DNA of 64,000 nucleotides. It comes from Paracoccus sp. S1E-3 (GTDB lineage: Bacteria; Pseudomonadota; Alphaproteobacteria; Rhodobacterales; Rhodobacteraceae). The position numbers were made by a program, and so were the translations under genes. The notes below the pieces were generated by a model that saw only the letters and a list, made by a program, of their open reading frames with translations, was not told where the DNA came from and did no database searches. Below, piece after piece: positions 27,188 to 35,700 of the stretch. The stretch spans positions 1,240,001 to 1,304,000 of the forward strand of contig NZ_JACEMU010000004.1 of assembly GCF_013868135.1 (NCBI RefSeq), given 5' to 3'. Every line of letters begins with the position of its first letter. The stretch's first letter is position 1.

Positions 27188-28168
27188 ATGCGATTCGTGC
27201 TGGCCCTGTTGATGCTGCTTCTGCCCCTCGCCGCCCATGCCGCGCCGGAGGAGCCGGCGCAGCTGTGCGAATGGGCGGCCCAGACCGCCGCGGCCGAGGC
27301 CGGCGTGCCCCCCGACATCCTCGGCGCCCTGACCCTGACCGAGACCGGCAGAAGGCGCGACGGTATCGTCCGCCCCTGGGCGTGGAGCGCGAATTCCGAA
27401 GGTCAGGGCACCTGGTTCGATGACCCGAACAGCGCGCTCGCCTTCGCGGAGGAGCGTCTGGCCCAGGGCCGCACCAATCTCGATATCGGGTGCTTCCAGC
27501 TGAACTACCGCTGGCACGGTCAGAATTTCAGCTCTGTCGCCGAGATGTTCGATCCGCTGACGAATGCCCGTTACGCAGCCCGCTTCGTCAGCCAGCTTTA
27601 TGCCGAGACCGGAGACTGGCGTCAGGCGGCGGGGGCGTTTCATTCGCGCACGCAGGCCAATGCGACGCGCTATCTCGCGCGGTTTGACGAATTGCGTGCG
27701 GGCCTGCGCGCGGGCGGCTTTGAAGGCATGACCGACATGGCCGAGACCTATAACCGCTTCGCCTCGGCTGATCCCGGCGCGGTCGCTCGGCTGCCCCAGC
27801 CGTCGCGGAGGGCGCGGATCGTCGACAAGCGGATGCTGCTGGGGGCCCCCTTGGGGACGCGGGCCACCGGCATGCCCGGATCGCTCGCGGTGATCGGCGG
27901 CGAGCGGGTGGCGCTGCTCACCCCCGGCACGAGCGGTCTGCTGGACAGCCAGCGCGGCCCGCTGATCGGACCGGGTGCCGCCGCGCCATCCTCGTCCGAG
28001 GAGCGCCGCCAACGTCGGCGCGCGCCCGGAAACGAGGCGGCAACCGATCTGTCGGAAGGCGAGTTGATCGCAAACCCTCCGGCATTGGCCGAATACGCAG
28101 CCGAATTGCCCGACGCCGGCGACGCACCGGCCGATCTTGAAATCGCCGGGGTCGAAGAACTGCTTTGA
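27188..28168 (+). CDS. Lytic transglycosylase (SLT domain) protein
   Basis: A 326-residue protein with a signal peptide (MRFVLALLMLLLPLAAHA). The SLT domain is at about residues 30-175. The catalytic Glu is in LTLTETGRRRDG, the second core motif is DIGCFQLNYRWHG, and the helix LTNARYAARFVSQLYAETGDW follows, ending in YAETGDWRQAAGAFHSR. It cleaves the beta-1,4 glycan bond in peptidoglycan. The C-terminal 140 residues are low complexity and carry no domain I recognise. Confidence 0.88.
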   Translation: MRFVLALLMLLLPLAAHAAPEEPAQLCEWAAQTAAAEAGVPPDILGALTLTETGRRRDGIVRPWAWSANSEGQGTWFDDPNSALAFAEERLAQGRTNLDIGCFQLNYRWHGQNFSSVAEMFDPLTNARYAARFVSQLYAETGDWRQAAGAFHSRTQANATRYLARFDELRAGLRAGGFEGMTDMAETYNRFASADPGAVARLPQPSRRARIVDKRMLLGAPLGTRATGMPGSLAVIGGERVALLTPGTSGLLDSQRGPLIGPGAAAPSSSEERRQRRRAPGNEAATDLSEGELIANPPALAEYAAELPDAGDAPADLEIAGVEELL

Positions 28169-28240
28169 CACCTCTGTCACCGGTGCCGCCTCCGGTGAAA
28201 GATACCTCGGCCCGCTGGGCTGGGTGTCCCGGACGCAGTC

Positions 28241-28260
28241 CGGCGCCCCCGCAGGCGCCG
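28241..28260 (+). terminator. GC-rich hairpin downstream of the transglycosylase gene
   Basis: CGGCGCC (28241-28247) and GGCGCCG (28254-28260) are perfect complements around a 6-nt loop. A further pair, CGGGGCG (28311-28317) with CGCCCCG (28333-28339), lies nearer the prpB stop. Neither has a T-run. Together they probably separate the two convergent units in this 191-bp gap. Confidence 0.45.
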
Positions 28261-28359
28261 GGACGGCCCATCGCGCAGCGCCGGGTGTTTGGGAATGCCG
28301 GTCACGCGCGCGGGGCGCCGCGCTTCCCGCGACGCCCCGTGATCGCAGATCCGGCTTTT

Positions 28360-29274
28360 TCAGACCTTCCAGTCGGGCGCAATCGAGGCCGCGATCGAGG
28401 CATCCAGCGCCTCGAAATCATGCAGGCCGATGGTGGCGTAAAGCTCGGACCGGGTCTGCATCTCGGGCAGCATGGCGGTGGTGGCGCCATCGCGCGCCAG
28501 CACCGCATACAGCTTTTCCTGCGCCTTGTTCGCCACCCGCAGCGACGACACCGGCCAGATCACCATGTCATAGCCCAGATCCTCGAATTCCTGCGCGGTC
28601 AGCGCCGGCGTCCGGCCGAACTCGGTCATATTGGCCAGCAGCTTCACGCCCGGGAGGGCGGCGCGCACTTCCTTGAACATCTCGACCGAGGTCAGCGCCT
28701 CGGGGAAGATCGCATCGGCCCCGGCCTCGACATAGAGCTTTGCGCGGGCGATGGCGCCTTCCAGACCCTCGCTGGCGGCGGCATCGGTGCGGGCGATGAT
28801 GCGCAGATGCCGGCGCGCCTTGGCAGCGGCCGCGACCTTCGCGGCCATATCCGACGCCGTGGCCAGCTTCTTGTCGTTCAGGTGGCCGCATTTCTTCGGC
28901 AGAAGCTGGTCCTCCAGATGCACCGCGCCCGCGCCCGCATCCTCGAAGGTGCGGACCATATGCATGACGTTCAGCGCCTCGCCATAACCGGTATCGCCAT
29001 CAACCAGCAGCGGCAGACCGGTGGCACGGGTGATCTGGCGGATGAAGAAGGCGACCTCATCCACGGTGATGATGCCGAGATCCGGCAGCCCCATCGAGGC
29101 CGTCATCGCCGCCCCGGACAGATACAGCGCGTCGAAACCGGCGGCCTTGGCCTGCAGCGCCGCCTGACCGTTATGCGCGCCGGGCAGACGCAGGATGCCG
29201 GGCGCGTCCAGAAGTTCCTGAAAGCGCAGGCCGGCGGGACGATCCGGGGTCTCGGCCCCAACGAGATAAACCAT
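28360..29274 (-). CDS. prpB: 2-methylisocitrate lyase
   Basis: Last enzyme of the methylcitrate cycle: 2-methylisocitrate to pyruvate and succinate. It has 304 residues of the isocitrate-lyase/PEP-mutase fold. The catalytic KKCGH loop is present (LLPKKCGHLNDKK), as are LVDGDTGYGEALNV and IARTDAAASEGL. The length and text separate it from the long isocitrate lyase at 35680. It is the last gene of the thioesterase-prpD-prpC-prpB transcript, 12 bp after prpC. Confidence 0.96.
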   Translation of the reverse strand: MVYLVGAETPDRPAGLRFQELLDAPGILRLPGAHNGQAALQAKAAGFDALYLSGAAMTASMGLPDLGIITVDEVAFFIRQITRATGLPLLVDGDTGYGEALNVMHMVRTFEDAGAGAVHLEDQLLPKKCGHLNDKKLATASDMAAKVAAAAKARRHLRIIARTDAAASEGLEGAIARAKLYVEAGADAIFPEALTSVEMFKEVRAALPGVKLLANMTEFGRTPALTAQEFEDLGYDMVIWPVSSLRVANKAQEKLYAVLARDGATTAMLPEMQTRSELYATIGLHDFEALDASIAASIAPDWKV

Positions 29275-29286
29275 GACGGATCCTTT

Positions 29287-30423
29287 CTAGCCGCGTTTCG
29301 CCAGCGGCACGAATTTGCGGTTCTCCGGCCCGATGTAATGGGCCGAGGGGCGGATGATCTTGCCGTCCTCGCGCTGTTCGATCACATGCGCGCCCCAGCC
29401 CGAGGTCCGCGAGATGACGAAAAGCGGCGTGAACATGGCGGTGGGCACCCCCATGCGGTGATAGGACACCGCGCTGAACCAGTCGAGGTTCGGGAACATC
29501 TTGCGTTCCTCGTCCATCACCGTCTCGATCCGGTCGGCGATTTCGTAAAGCCGGGTATCGCCGGCCAGATCCGAAAGTTCCTTCGCGACGCGTTTGATGA
29601 CGACGTTGCGGGGATCGGCGATGGTATAGACCGGATGACCGAAGCCGATGATGATCTGCTTTTCGGCTACGCGGGCGCGGATATCCTCGGCCGCCTGATC
29701 CGGGGTCGCATAGCGCGACTGGATCTCATAGGCGACCTCGTTCGCGCCGCCATGTTTCGGGCCGCGCAGCGCGCCGATGGCCGCCGTCACCGCCGAATAC
29801 ATGTCGGAGCCGGTCCCCGCGACCATCCGCGCCGTGAAGGTCGACGCGTTGAACTCGTGTTCCGCATAGAGGATCAGCGAGGTCTGCATCGCGCGGACAT
29901 GATCGGCCGAGGGCTTCTTGCCATGCAGCAGGCGCAGGAAATGCGCGGCGATCGAGCTGTCATCGCCCTCGACATCGATGCGCCGGCCATTATGGCTGTA
30001 GTGATACCAGTAAAGCAGCATCGACCCCAGCGAGGCCATCAGCCGGTCGGTGATGTCGCGCGCGCCGGCGGGGTTGTGGTCGGGCGCTTCGGGCAGAAGA
30101 CTGCCCAGCACCGACACGCCGGTGCGCATCACATCCATCGGATGGGTCGCCGCCGGCAGCTGCTCCAGCGCGGCCATCAGCGGGGCCGGCAGCCCGCGCA
30201 ACCGCGCGAGCTTGGCTTCATAGGTGGCAAGCTGGGCCTTGTTCGGCAATTCGCCATGCACCAGCAGATGCGCGATTTCCTCGAAGGTCGCCGCCTCGGC
30301 GATGTCGAGAATATCATAGCCGCGATAATGCAGGTCATTCCCGCTCTGCCCGACCGAGCAGAGCGCGGTATTCCCCGCCTCGACCCCCGAGAGGGCCACG
30401 GATTTTTTCGGCGTCGGTGCCAT
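29287..30423 (-). CDS. prpC: 2-methylcitrate synthase
   Basis: Condenses propionyl-CoA with oxaloacetate. It has 378 residues, the short citrate-synthase form. Active-site blocks are [42 protein letters not shown] and the C-terminal [14 protein letters not shown]. The [12 protein letters not shown]-terminus is typical of PrpC-like enzymes. The start MAPTPKKSV at 30423 is preceded by a strong AAGGAGG. It is placed between prpD (10 bp upstream) and prpB. Confidence 0.95.
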   Translation of the reverse strand: MAPTPKKSVALSGVEAGNTALCSVGQSGNDLHYRGYDILDIAEAATFEEIAHLLVHGELPNKAQLATYEAKLARLRGLPAPLMAALEQLPAATHPMDVMRTGVSVLGSLLPEAPDHNPAGARDITDRLMASLGSMLLYWYHYSHNGRRIDVEGDDSSIAAHFLRLLHGKKPSADHVRAMQTSLILYAEHEFNASTFTARMVAGTGSDMYSAVTAAIGALRGPKHGGANEVAYEIQSRYATPDQAAEDIRARVAEKQIIIGFGHPVYTIADPRNVVIKRVAKELSDLAGDTRLYEIADRIETVMDEERKMFPNLDWFSAVSYHRMGVPTAMFTPLFVISRTSGWGAHVIEQREDGKIIRPSAHYIGPENRKFVPLAKRG

Positions 30424-30433
30424 GTCGGCCTCC

Positions 30434-31948
30434 TTATCCCTTGAAGTCGAAGATACCCGTCGGACGCGCGCCACCCAGCTTGCCGGGTTCGACGACGAAG
30501 TTCAGCGCCGCCAGATCGCCCGCCTTCAGATCGGCCAGGGCTTCCGCCGCCTGCAGGAAGCGGGTCTGTTCGGCGGGCGCGATGATGCCGTCCGACAGGG
30601 TCAGGAACTTCTGCTTGTAATTCTCGCGCACGAAGGGACGGGCGCCATCGGGATGGGCGTCGGCAAGCGCCAGTTCATCCTCGATCACGGTGCCGTTCTT
30701 CAGCGTCACCACGACGCGGCCACCGAAGGCTTTTTCCTTGGGATCCTGCGAGTGATAGCGGCGCGTCCATTCCGGGTCCTCGGTCGTGGTGATCTTGTGC
30801 CAGAGCGCGACGGTTTCCGGGCGGTTCGCACGCTCGGGCGCATAGGATTTCTCGTGGTGCCAGCCGCCGTCTTCCAGCGCCACCGCGAAGATATACATGA
30901 TCGAATGGTCCAGCGTCTCGCGCGAGGCCTTCGGGTCCATCTTCTGCGGGTCATTCGCGCCGGTGCCGATCACGTAATGGGTGTGATGGCTGGTATGGAT
31001 GACGATATTGTCGATCTGGGACAGATCACCGATCTTCGGCCCCATGCGGCGGGCGAGGTCGATCAGCGCCTGGCTCTGGTATTCGGCCGAATGTTCCTTG
31101 GTATAGGTGTCGAGGATCGCACGCTTGGCCTCGCCCTTGCCCGGCAGCGGCACGCGGTAAAGGGCGGACGGACCCGACAGCAGATAGGCGATGAAGCCGT
31201 CCTCGCCTTCCCATGCCGGCGACGGCGCGCCTTCGCCGCGCATCACCCGGTCCACTGCCTCGATCGCCATCTTGCCGGCGAAGGCGGGGGCATAGGCTTT
31301 CCACGAGGAAATCTCGCCCTTGCGCGACTGCCGCGTGGTGGTGGTGACATGCAGCGCCTGCTGGACGGCCTGATAGATCACCTCGGTCGGCAGGCCCAGC
31401 AGGGTGCCGATGCCGGCGGCGGCCGACGGGCCGAGATGGGCGATATGGTCGATCTTGTGTTCGTGCAGGCAGATGCCGGTGACCAGATCGACCTGGATTT
31501 CATAGCCGGTGGCGAGGCCCCGGATCAGGTCAGCGCCCGACTTGCCGGTATGCTGGGCGACGGCCAGGATCGGCGGGATATTGTCGCCGGGATGCGAATA
31601 ATCCGCCGCCAGATAGGTGTCGTGGAAATCGAGTTCGCGCACCGCCACGCCATTGGCGTAAGCCGCCCATTCGGGCGAAACGGTGGTGGCGCTGTCGACG
31701 CCGAAAACGGTCGCGCCGGGCTTCATCGGATGGGCCATCGCCTGCGCGCGGGCCGAGGCGACCGGGCGGCGCGCCACCGAAGCCGCCGCGACCGAGGCAT
31801 TGTCGATGATCCGGTTGATGATCATGTCGGTGACATCGGCATCGACCGCGACGGGATCGGCGGCGACCTCGGCGATTTTCCACGCCAATTGGTCTTCGCG
31901 GGCCAGCTTCTCGGCCGATTTATAGGTGCGGACGTCGTGGGTCTTCAT
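30434..31948 (-). CDS. prpD: 2-methylcitrate dehydratase
   Basis: Dehydrates 2-methylcitrate to 2-methylaconitate or directly onward. It has 504 residues of the MmgE/PrpD family, cofactor-free. Blocks: [56 protein letters not shown] and [20 protein letters not shown]. Presence of prpD without acnD/prpF means aconitase must finish the isomerisation. The start overlaps the thioesterase stop (ATGA), so the two are translationally coupled. Confidence 0.95.
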   Translation of the reverse strand: MKTHDVRTYKSAEKLAREDQLAWKIAEVAADPVAVDADVTDMIINRIIDNASVAAASVARRPVASARAQAMAHPMKPGATVFGVDSATTVSPEWAAYANGVAVRELDFHDTYLAADYSHPGDNIPPILAVAQHTGKSGADLIRGLATGYEIQVDLVTGICLHEHKIDHIAHLGPSAAAGIGTLLGLPTEVIYQAVQQALHVTTTTRQSRKGEISSWKAYAPAFAGKMAIEAVDRVMRGEGAPSPAWEGEDGFIAYLLSGPSALYRVPLPGKGEAKRAILDTYTKEHSAEYQSQALIDLARRMGPKIGDLSQIDNIVIHTSHHTHYVIGTGANDPQKMDPKASRETLDHSIMYIFAVALEDGGWHHEKSYAPERANRPETVALWHKITTTEDPEWTRRYHSQDPKEKAFGGRVVVTLKNGTVIEDELALADAHPDGARPFVRENYKQKFLTLSDGIIAPAEQTRFLQAAEALADLKAGDLAALNFVVEPGKLGGARPTGIFDFKG

Positions 31949-32331
31949 GTGCTGATCTCCTGAGCGGTGATTTTCTTCGGGCGGCCATGTTCATTCACGG
32001 CGACCATCTGGAACTGTCCTTGCGCGACCTGGCCCGTCTCGCCGGTCTGCGGATCCTCGCGCCCGGCCACCACCTCGATCATCATCGCGCTGCGCCCGGC
32101 GCTGGTGACGCGGGCGCGGATGATGAACAGCTGACCCACCGGAACCGGCGCGGTGAAGCGCAGATTGTCGACGCCCGCCAGCACCACATTGCTGCGGGCG
32201 TGGCGGCTGGCGGCGGTAAAGGCGGCCTGCGCCAGCATCGACAGCGCCTGCCCCGCGAACAAGGTGCCGTAGTGGTTTGCCTGCGCAGGCAGGACCAGTT
32301 CGGTCAGTTCGGTGATGGCGGCGTCCTGCAT
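31945..32331 (-). CDS. Hotdog-fold acyl-CoA thioesterase, first gene of the prp operon
   Basis: A 128-residue single hotdog domain of the YciA/BFIT-like group: [20 protein letters not shown] with the conserved Asn-His and Gly-x-Ala-Leu helix, then [19 protein letters not shown] and [14 protein letters not shown]. It hydrolyses acyl-CoA to acid and CoA. The start at 32331 follows GAAGGACC. Its end overlaps prpD by 4 bp, so it belongs to the methylcitrate operon. A role in relieving propionyl-CoA or methylcitrate-cycle intermediates is inferred from context only. Confidence 0.88.
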   Translation of the reverse strand: MQDAAITELTELVLPAQANHYGTLFAGQALSMLAQAAFTAASRHARSNVVLAGVDNLRFTAPVPVGQLFIIRARVTSAGRSAMMIEVVAGREDPQTGETGQVAQGQFQMVAVNEHGRPKKITAQEIST

Positions 32332-32339
32332 GGCGGTCC

Positions 32340-32454
32340 TTCGCAAGATTTGCATGGGCAGTTTTCACCCGTGCGCAGCTCTGGTAAACAGCAGACTTGC
32401 ATCAAGTTGCGAAAGCGCCGTGGCGGTTTTGCGAATCTTGCGAAGGGTTGCGAA
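32340..32454. promoter_or_regulatory. Repeated TTGCGAA motifs in the prp/regulator divergent promoter
   Basis: Four exact direct copies of TTGCGAA lie at 32407-32413, 32429-32435, 32438-32444 and 32448-32454, and one inverted copy TTCGCAA at 32340-32346. The spacing of the last three is 9 and 10 bp, about one helical turn, and the last copy runs into the ATG of the regulator. ScfR/RamB-type proteins in other phyla bind TTTGCAAA-like sites. This is a strong candidate operator array, including autoregulation. Confidence 0.7.
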
Positions 32455-33851
32455 TGAAGAATGCCTATCTTGGCGGACAGCTGAAGCGGTTACGGGAAAC
32501 CCGCGCCATGACGCAGGCGGCGCTGGCACGCAGTCTGGAGATCTCGCCCAGCTACCTCAACCAGATCGAACGCAACCAGCGGCCGTTGACGCTGGCCGTG
32601 CTGGCCAAGCTTGATGAGCTGTTCGGCGCCGAGGCGCAGCCCTTCCATGATGCGGGCGACGGGCGGCTGGCCTCGCGGCTGCGGGCCGCACTTGCCGATC
32701 AGGGCGCGCAGTTGAGCCTGTCGGAACTGCACGATCTGGCCGACAACTCGCCCGGACTGGCCAAGGTGATTCTGGACATGCGCCGGCGCCTGCGGGCGGC
32801 AACCGAACGGGCGAATCTGCTGGCCGAGCAGATCTCGGGTCCTGCGGGCGCGCCTGCGGCGCCGACCGCCTTCGAGGCCGTGCGCGATTATTTCTATACC
32901 CGCCGCAACCACATTGCCGAACTTGACCGCGCGGCGGAACCGCTGGGCACGCTGCTGCCGGTGATCGGTCGCGCGGACGCGCTGACCACCTATCTGGCCG
33001 ACCGCCACAGGATCCGGGTCGAGACGAAGACTGAAGCTGGCACCCTGCGCCAATACGATCCGGCGACGCGGGTGCTGCGCATCAACGGCCAGCTTTCGGA
33101 ATCGCAACAGGCATTTCAGATAGGCACGCAACTGGGCCTGATCGAGGAAGCTGCGACCATCAACCGGCTGTGCCGGAAATCCGGCCTTTCGCCCGAGGAT
33201 CAGCCTTTGCTGCGGATCGGGCTGGCGAATTACTATGCCGGCGCGCTGATCCTGCCCTACGAGACCTTCCTGACCGCCGCCGAGACCGAGCGGTACGACA
33301 TCGCGCTGCTTTCGCAACGCTTCGATGTGGGATTTGAAACCGCCTGCCACCGGCTGTCGACGCTGCAACGCCCCGGCGCGCAGGGGGTGCCGTTCTTCTT
33401 CATCCGCGTGGACCGGGCCGGCAATATCTCGAAACGGCAATCGGCGACGGATTTCCACTTCTCGCGCTTCGGCGGGTCGTGCCCCCTGTGGACGATCTAT
33501 GACGCGTTTTCGCATCCGGGCGAAATCCTGCGGCAGGTCGCGCAGATGCCCGACGGGCGGCGTTATCTGTGGGTCGCGCGCACGGTCAGCCATGGGCGCG
33601 GCGGTTTCGGCACCCCGGTCAAACATTTCGCCGTGGCGCTTGGCTGCGACATCGCCCATGCCGACCGGCTGGTCTACGGGCGCGGATTGGACCTGCTGGG
33701 GCCGGAAGCCGCCACGCCCATCGGCCCCGGCTGCAAGCTGTGCGAGCGCGAGGCCTGCCCGCAGCGCGCCTTCCCGATGATCGGTCGCCCTGTTCTGGCC
33801 GAGCCGGGGCGCAGCAGCTTCGCGCCTTACTCGTCCGAGTCCTTGCCGTAA
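32454..33851 (+). CDS. ScfR/PrpR-type short-chain acyl-responsive regulator (HTH-XRE, IrrE-like, DUF2083)
   Basis: A 465-residue protein. Residues 5-65 form an XRE helix-turn-helix ([33 protein letters not shown]). A middle DUF955-like region is near residues 250-340 ([19 protein letters not shown]; no HExxH, so not a protease). A C-terminal DUF2083 domain includes RFGGSCPLW and a Cys cluster [16 protein letters not shown]. This is the architecture of PrpR and RamB, which sense acyl-CoA; M. tuberculosis PrpR has been described with an Fe-S cluster. It is divergent from the prp operon and the likely regulator of it. The ATG at 32454 follows GAAGGG. Confidence 0.92.
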   Translation: MKNAYLGGQLKRLRETRAMTQAALARSLEISPSYLNQIERNQRPLTLAVLAKLDELFGAEAQPFHDAGDGRLASRLRAALADQGAQLSLSELHDLADNSPGLAKVILDMRRRLRAATERANLLAEQISGPAGAPAAPTAFEAVRDYFYTRRNHIAELDRAAEPLGTLLPVIGRADALTTYLADRHRIRVETKTEAGTLRQYDPATRVLRINGQLSESQQAFQIGTQLGLIEEAATINRLCRKSGLSPEDQPLLRIGLANYYAGALILPYETFLTAAETERYDIALLSQRFDVGFETACHRLSTLQRPGAQGVPFFFIRVDRAGNISKRQSATDFHFSRFGGSCPLWTIYDAFSHPGEILRQVAQMPDGRRYLWVARTVSHGRGGFGTPVKHFAVALGCDIAHADRLVYGRGLDLLGPEAATPIGPGCKLCEREACPQRAFPMIGRPVLAEPGRSSFAPYSSESLP

Positions 33852-34489
33852 TACATGGTGCCGATCTCGATCTGGCCGCGGCCGACCTCGCGGCGGTGGC
33901 GGTTGGTGTCGCGCAGCGAATAGACGCAGCCGCAATATTCCTGCATGTAGAATTCCTCGCGCTTGGAAATCTCGATCATGCGGCTGGAGCCGCCGCCCTT
34001 GCGCCAGTTGTAATCCCAGTATTCGAGGCCGTCATAGGGCCGCACCGCGCGTTCGCCGCAGCCGTTGATCTGCTTCATGTCCTTCCAGCGCGATATCCCG
34101 AGGCTGGAAGTCATCACCGGAAAGCCGTGCTCATGGGCGTAAAGCGCCGTCCGCTCGAACCGCATGTCGAAGCACATGGTGCAGCGGATGCCGCGTTCGG
34201 GTTCCCATTCCATGCCCTTGGCACGGGCATACCAGTTCTCGGTGTCGTAATCGGCATCGACGAAGGGGACGTTATGGGTCTCGGCAAAGCGGATATTCTC
34301 ATCCTTGCGCAGAAGATATTCCTTCTCCGGGTGGATGTTCGGGTTGTAGAAGAAGATCGTGTAGTCGATGCCGGATGCGGTCATCGCCTCCATCACCTCG
34401 CCCGAACAGGGGGCGCAGCAGCTATGCAGCAGCACCTTTTTCTGGCCATTGGGCGGCGTCAGAACGGGACGGTCGAGATCGGTGGTCAT
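33827..34489 (-). CDS. queH: Epoxyqueuosine reductase QueH
   Basis: About 220 residues of the DUF208/QueH family, which replaces QueG in the last step of queuosine synthesis. The motifs are [39 protein letters not shown] and [11 protein letters not shown]. The conserved cysteines (CC, CxxC and C-x-C) bind an Fe-S cluster and a metal ion. The start MTTDLDRP at 34489 is chosen because of similarity of what follows; an in-frame start at 34519 exists. It is convergent with and overlaps the ScfR regulator by 25 bp. Confidence 0.94.
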   Translation of the reverse strand: MTTDLDRPVLTPPNGQKKVLLHSCCAPCSGEVMEAMTASGIDYTIFFYNPNIHPEKEYLLRKDENIRFAETHNVPFVDADYDTENWYARAKGMEWEPERGIRCTMCFDMRFERTALYAHEHGFPVMTSSLGISRWKDMKQINGCGERAVRPYDGLEYWDYNWRKGGGSSRMIEISKREEFYMQEYCGCVYSLRDTNRHRREVGRGQIEIGTMYYGKDSDE

Positions 34490-34635
34490 GGGCGGCGGCC
34501 TTGCGGGATGCGGGGTCAAGCAGGTGTTTTAGCGCGAAACGGCCTGCGGGAAAAGGCCAGCGTCGGCGCCGGATCCTTTAGGTGTCGGCCGGCGGGCGTG
34601 ATATTCTGACCCGCGTTCGGACAGCGGAGGAAAAA

Positions 34636-35214
34636 ATGTTCGTCAAGACGGTCATACCCGAAGATGCGACGGGCGAAACGGCCGCACTTTACGCGGAGGA
34701 CATAGCCGCGATGGGGCGGGTCATGGCGGCGACGGAATGCTGGTCGGCGCGACCCGACATCATCGTGCCGGTCGAAAGCCTGCTGCACCAGATCCGGGAC
34801 GGCTTTTCGCTGGGGCTGCTGAATTTCCGGCTCATCACCTTCGTTGCCGCGCGCCTCGTTCCGTCCAGCTATTGCGCGCATGTCTATTTCCGCGCCCTCT
34901 CCTCTATGCTCGGGCGCGCACAGGCGCTGGCGGTTCATCGCGACTATCACAATGCCGGACTGAGCGATCAGCAGGTGGCGATGCTGGACTATGCCGCACA
35001 GATCAGCCGCAACGCGTCCGAGATCACGGCCGGCCACATCGCGCGCCTGCGCGACCTTGGCCTCAGCGACCTGAACATCGCCGACATCGCGCTCGCGGCA
35101 TCGTTCCGTCACTTCATGAGCCGCTATTTCGACGCCGTGGGCGCCATGGTCGAGGTCGAATTTCTGGACGACGATCCCGAGATCCGGGCGACGCTGGCGG
35201 TCGGGCGCAAATAA
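34636..35214 (+). CDS. Carboxymuconolactone decarboxylase/AhpD-like family protein
   Basis: A 192-residue all-helical protein starting MFVKTVIPEDATGETAALYA, the usual opening of peroxidase-related CMD proteins. In active members the motif is E-x11-CxxC-x3-H. Here it reads VPSSYCAHVYFRAL: one Cys is kept and the first is Ser. A peroxidase function by Cys-Cys cycling is therefore doubtful. ISRNASEITAGHIARLRDLGLSD is the second family helix. GGAGGAAAAA precedes the ATG. Its neighbours give no clear role. Confidence 0.82.
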   Translation: MFVKTVIPEDATGETAALYAEDIAAMGRVMAATECWSARPDIIVPVESLLHQIRDGFSLGLLNFRLITFVAARLVPSSYCAHVYFRALSSMLGRAQALAVHRDYHNAGLSDQQVAMLDYAAQISRNASEITAGHIARLRDLGLSDLNIADIALAASFRHFMSRYFDAVGAMVEVEFLDDDPEIRATLAVGRK

Positions 35215-35231
35215 GCGTCCGCCAACGCGAA

Positions 35232-35254
35232 ACGGCGGGCGCAGGGCCCGCCGT
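35232..35254. terminator. Perfect 9-bp hairpin between convergent genes
   Basis: ACGGCGGGC (35232-35240) and GCCCGCCGT (35246-35254) pair around a GCAGG loop, between the CMD-like gene and the small reverse-strand gene. Probably a bidirectional terminator; only a TTT run follows on the reverse strand. Confidence 0.6.
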
Positions 35255-35276
35255 CCGACAGTGCTGAGAAGGCGTT

Positions 35277-35522
35277 TCAGCCCTTGGCGTCTTCGGCCTT
35301 GGCGCCGGTCCCGCGAATCGTCGGCACGACCTGATCGCCCCAGGCGCCCGCGCCGTTATGGATGCGCGAGACGCGGATCACCTCGACCGACACGCCCTCG
35401 GCCACGGCGCGCTGCACGGCGTCGTTCAGGCGATGGACGGCCTCGGCCACACGGTGGATGGCGCGGGTTTCGCGGTCGCCTTCGGGAAGGTCGATGCGCT
35501 GGAATTCGGTATCTGCGGTCAT
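35277..35522 (-). CDS. Small hypothetical protein downstream of aceA
   Basis: An 81-residue protein starting MTADTEFQRIDLPEGDRETR. The middle HRVAEAVHRLNDAVQRAVAE is an amphipathic helix, followed by GVSVEVIRVSRIHNGAGAWG and a flexible tail. No signal peptide, membrane segment or metal motif. GGAGCGAGAC-type purines precede the ATG. It lies on the same strand as aceB-aceA, about 157 bp after aceA, beyond the 47-bp repeats. I do not recognise the family; codon use looks like that of a real gene. Confidence 0.7.
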   Translation of the reverse strand: MTADTEFQRIDLPEGDRETRAIHRVAEAVHRLNDAVQRAVAEGVSVEVIRVSRIHNGAGAWGDQVVPTIRGTGAKAEDAKG

Positions 35523-35590
35523 GTCTCGCTCCTCCTTTTGGGCGGTCCCCGCCACTCTAGCGGCGGGAACCGGGGGGTTACAGGGCTAAT

Positions 35591-35700
35591 CGGCCGCGAA
35601 CCGGTCCGTTAGGCTTGGCCCGCTCGCGGTCATTGTTCGACCGCGACCGGGTTCGTCGGGCTTCGCCCGCTCGCAGTCGTTATTCGGCCGCGAACTGGTT
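35591..35700. repeat. 47-bp tandem repeat formed from the 3' end of aceA
   Basis: Copy 1 is 35591-35637 and copy 2 is 35638-35684; these match at about 37 of 47 positions. A third, partial copy (35685-35700) is the last codons of aceA itself, with 14 of 16 positions like copy 1. The period is exactly 47 bp. Each full copy contains a short GCGGGC/GCCCG-type stem. The array therefore duplicates the aceA end and its trailing hairpin, and has since diverged. Confidence 0.8.

Noticed and set aside
28165..30444. 759-codon open frame opposite prpB-prpC
   Set aside because: Antisense artefact of high GC; no domain, no start site, and both opposite genes have active-site motifs.
33240..33300. IrrE-like metalloprotease activity in the two ScfR regulators
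   Set aside because: The HExxH zinc motif is absent in both; the domain is probably structural or ligand-binding.
35591..35700. Possible CRISPR-like repeat after aceA
   Set aside because: Only two to three units, no spacers, and the units derive from the aceA coding end, so it is a tandem duplication.
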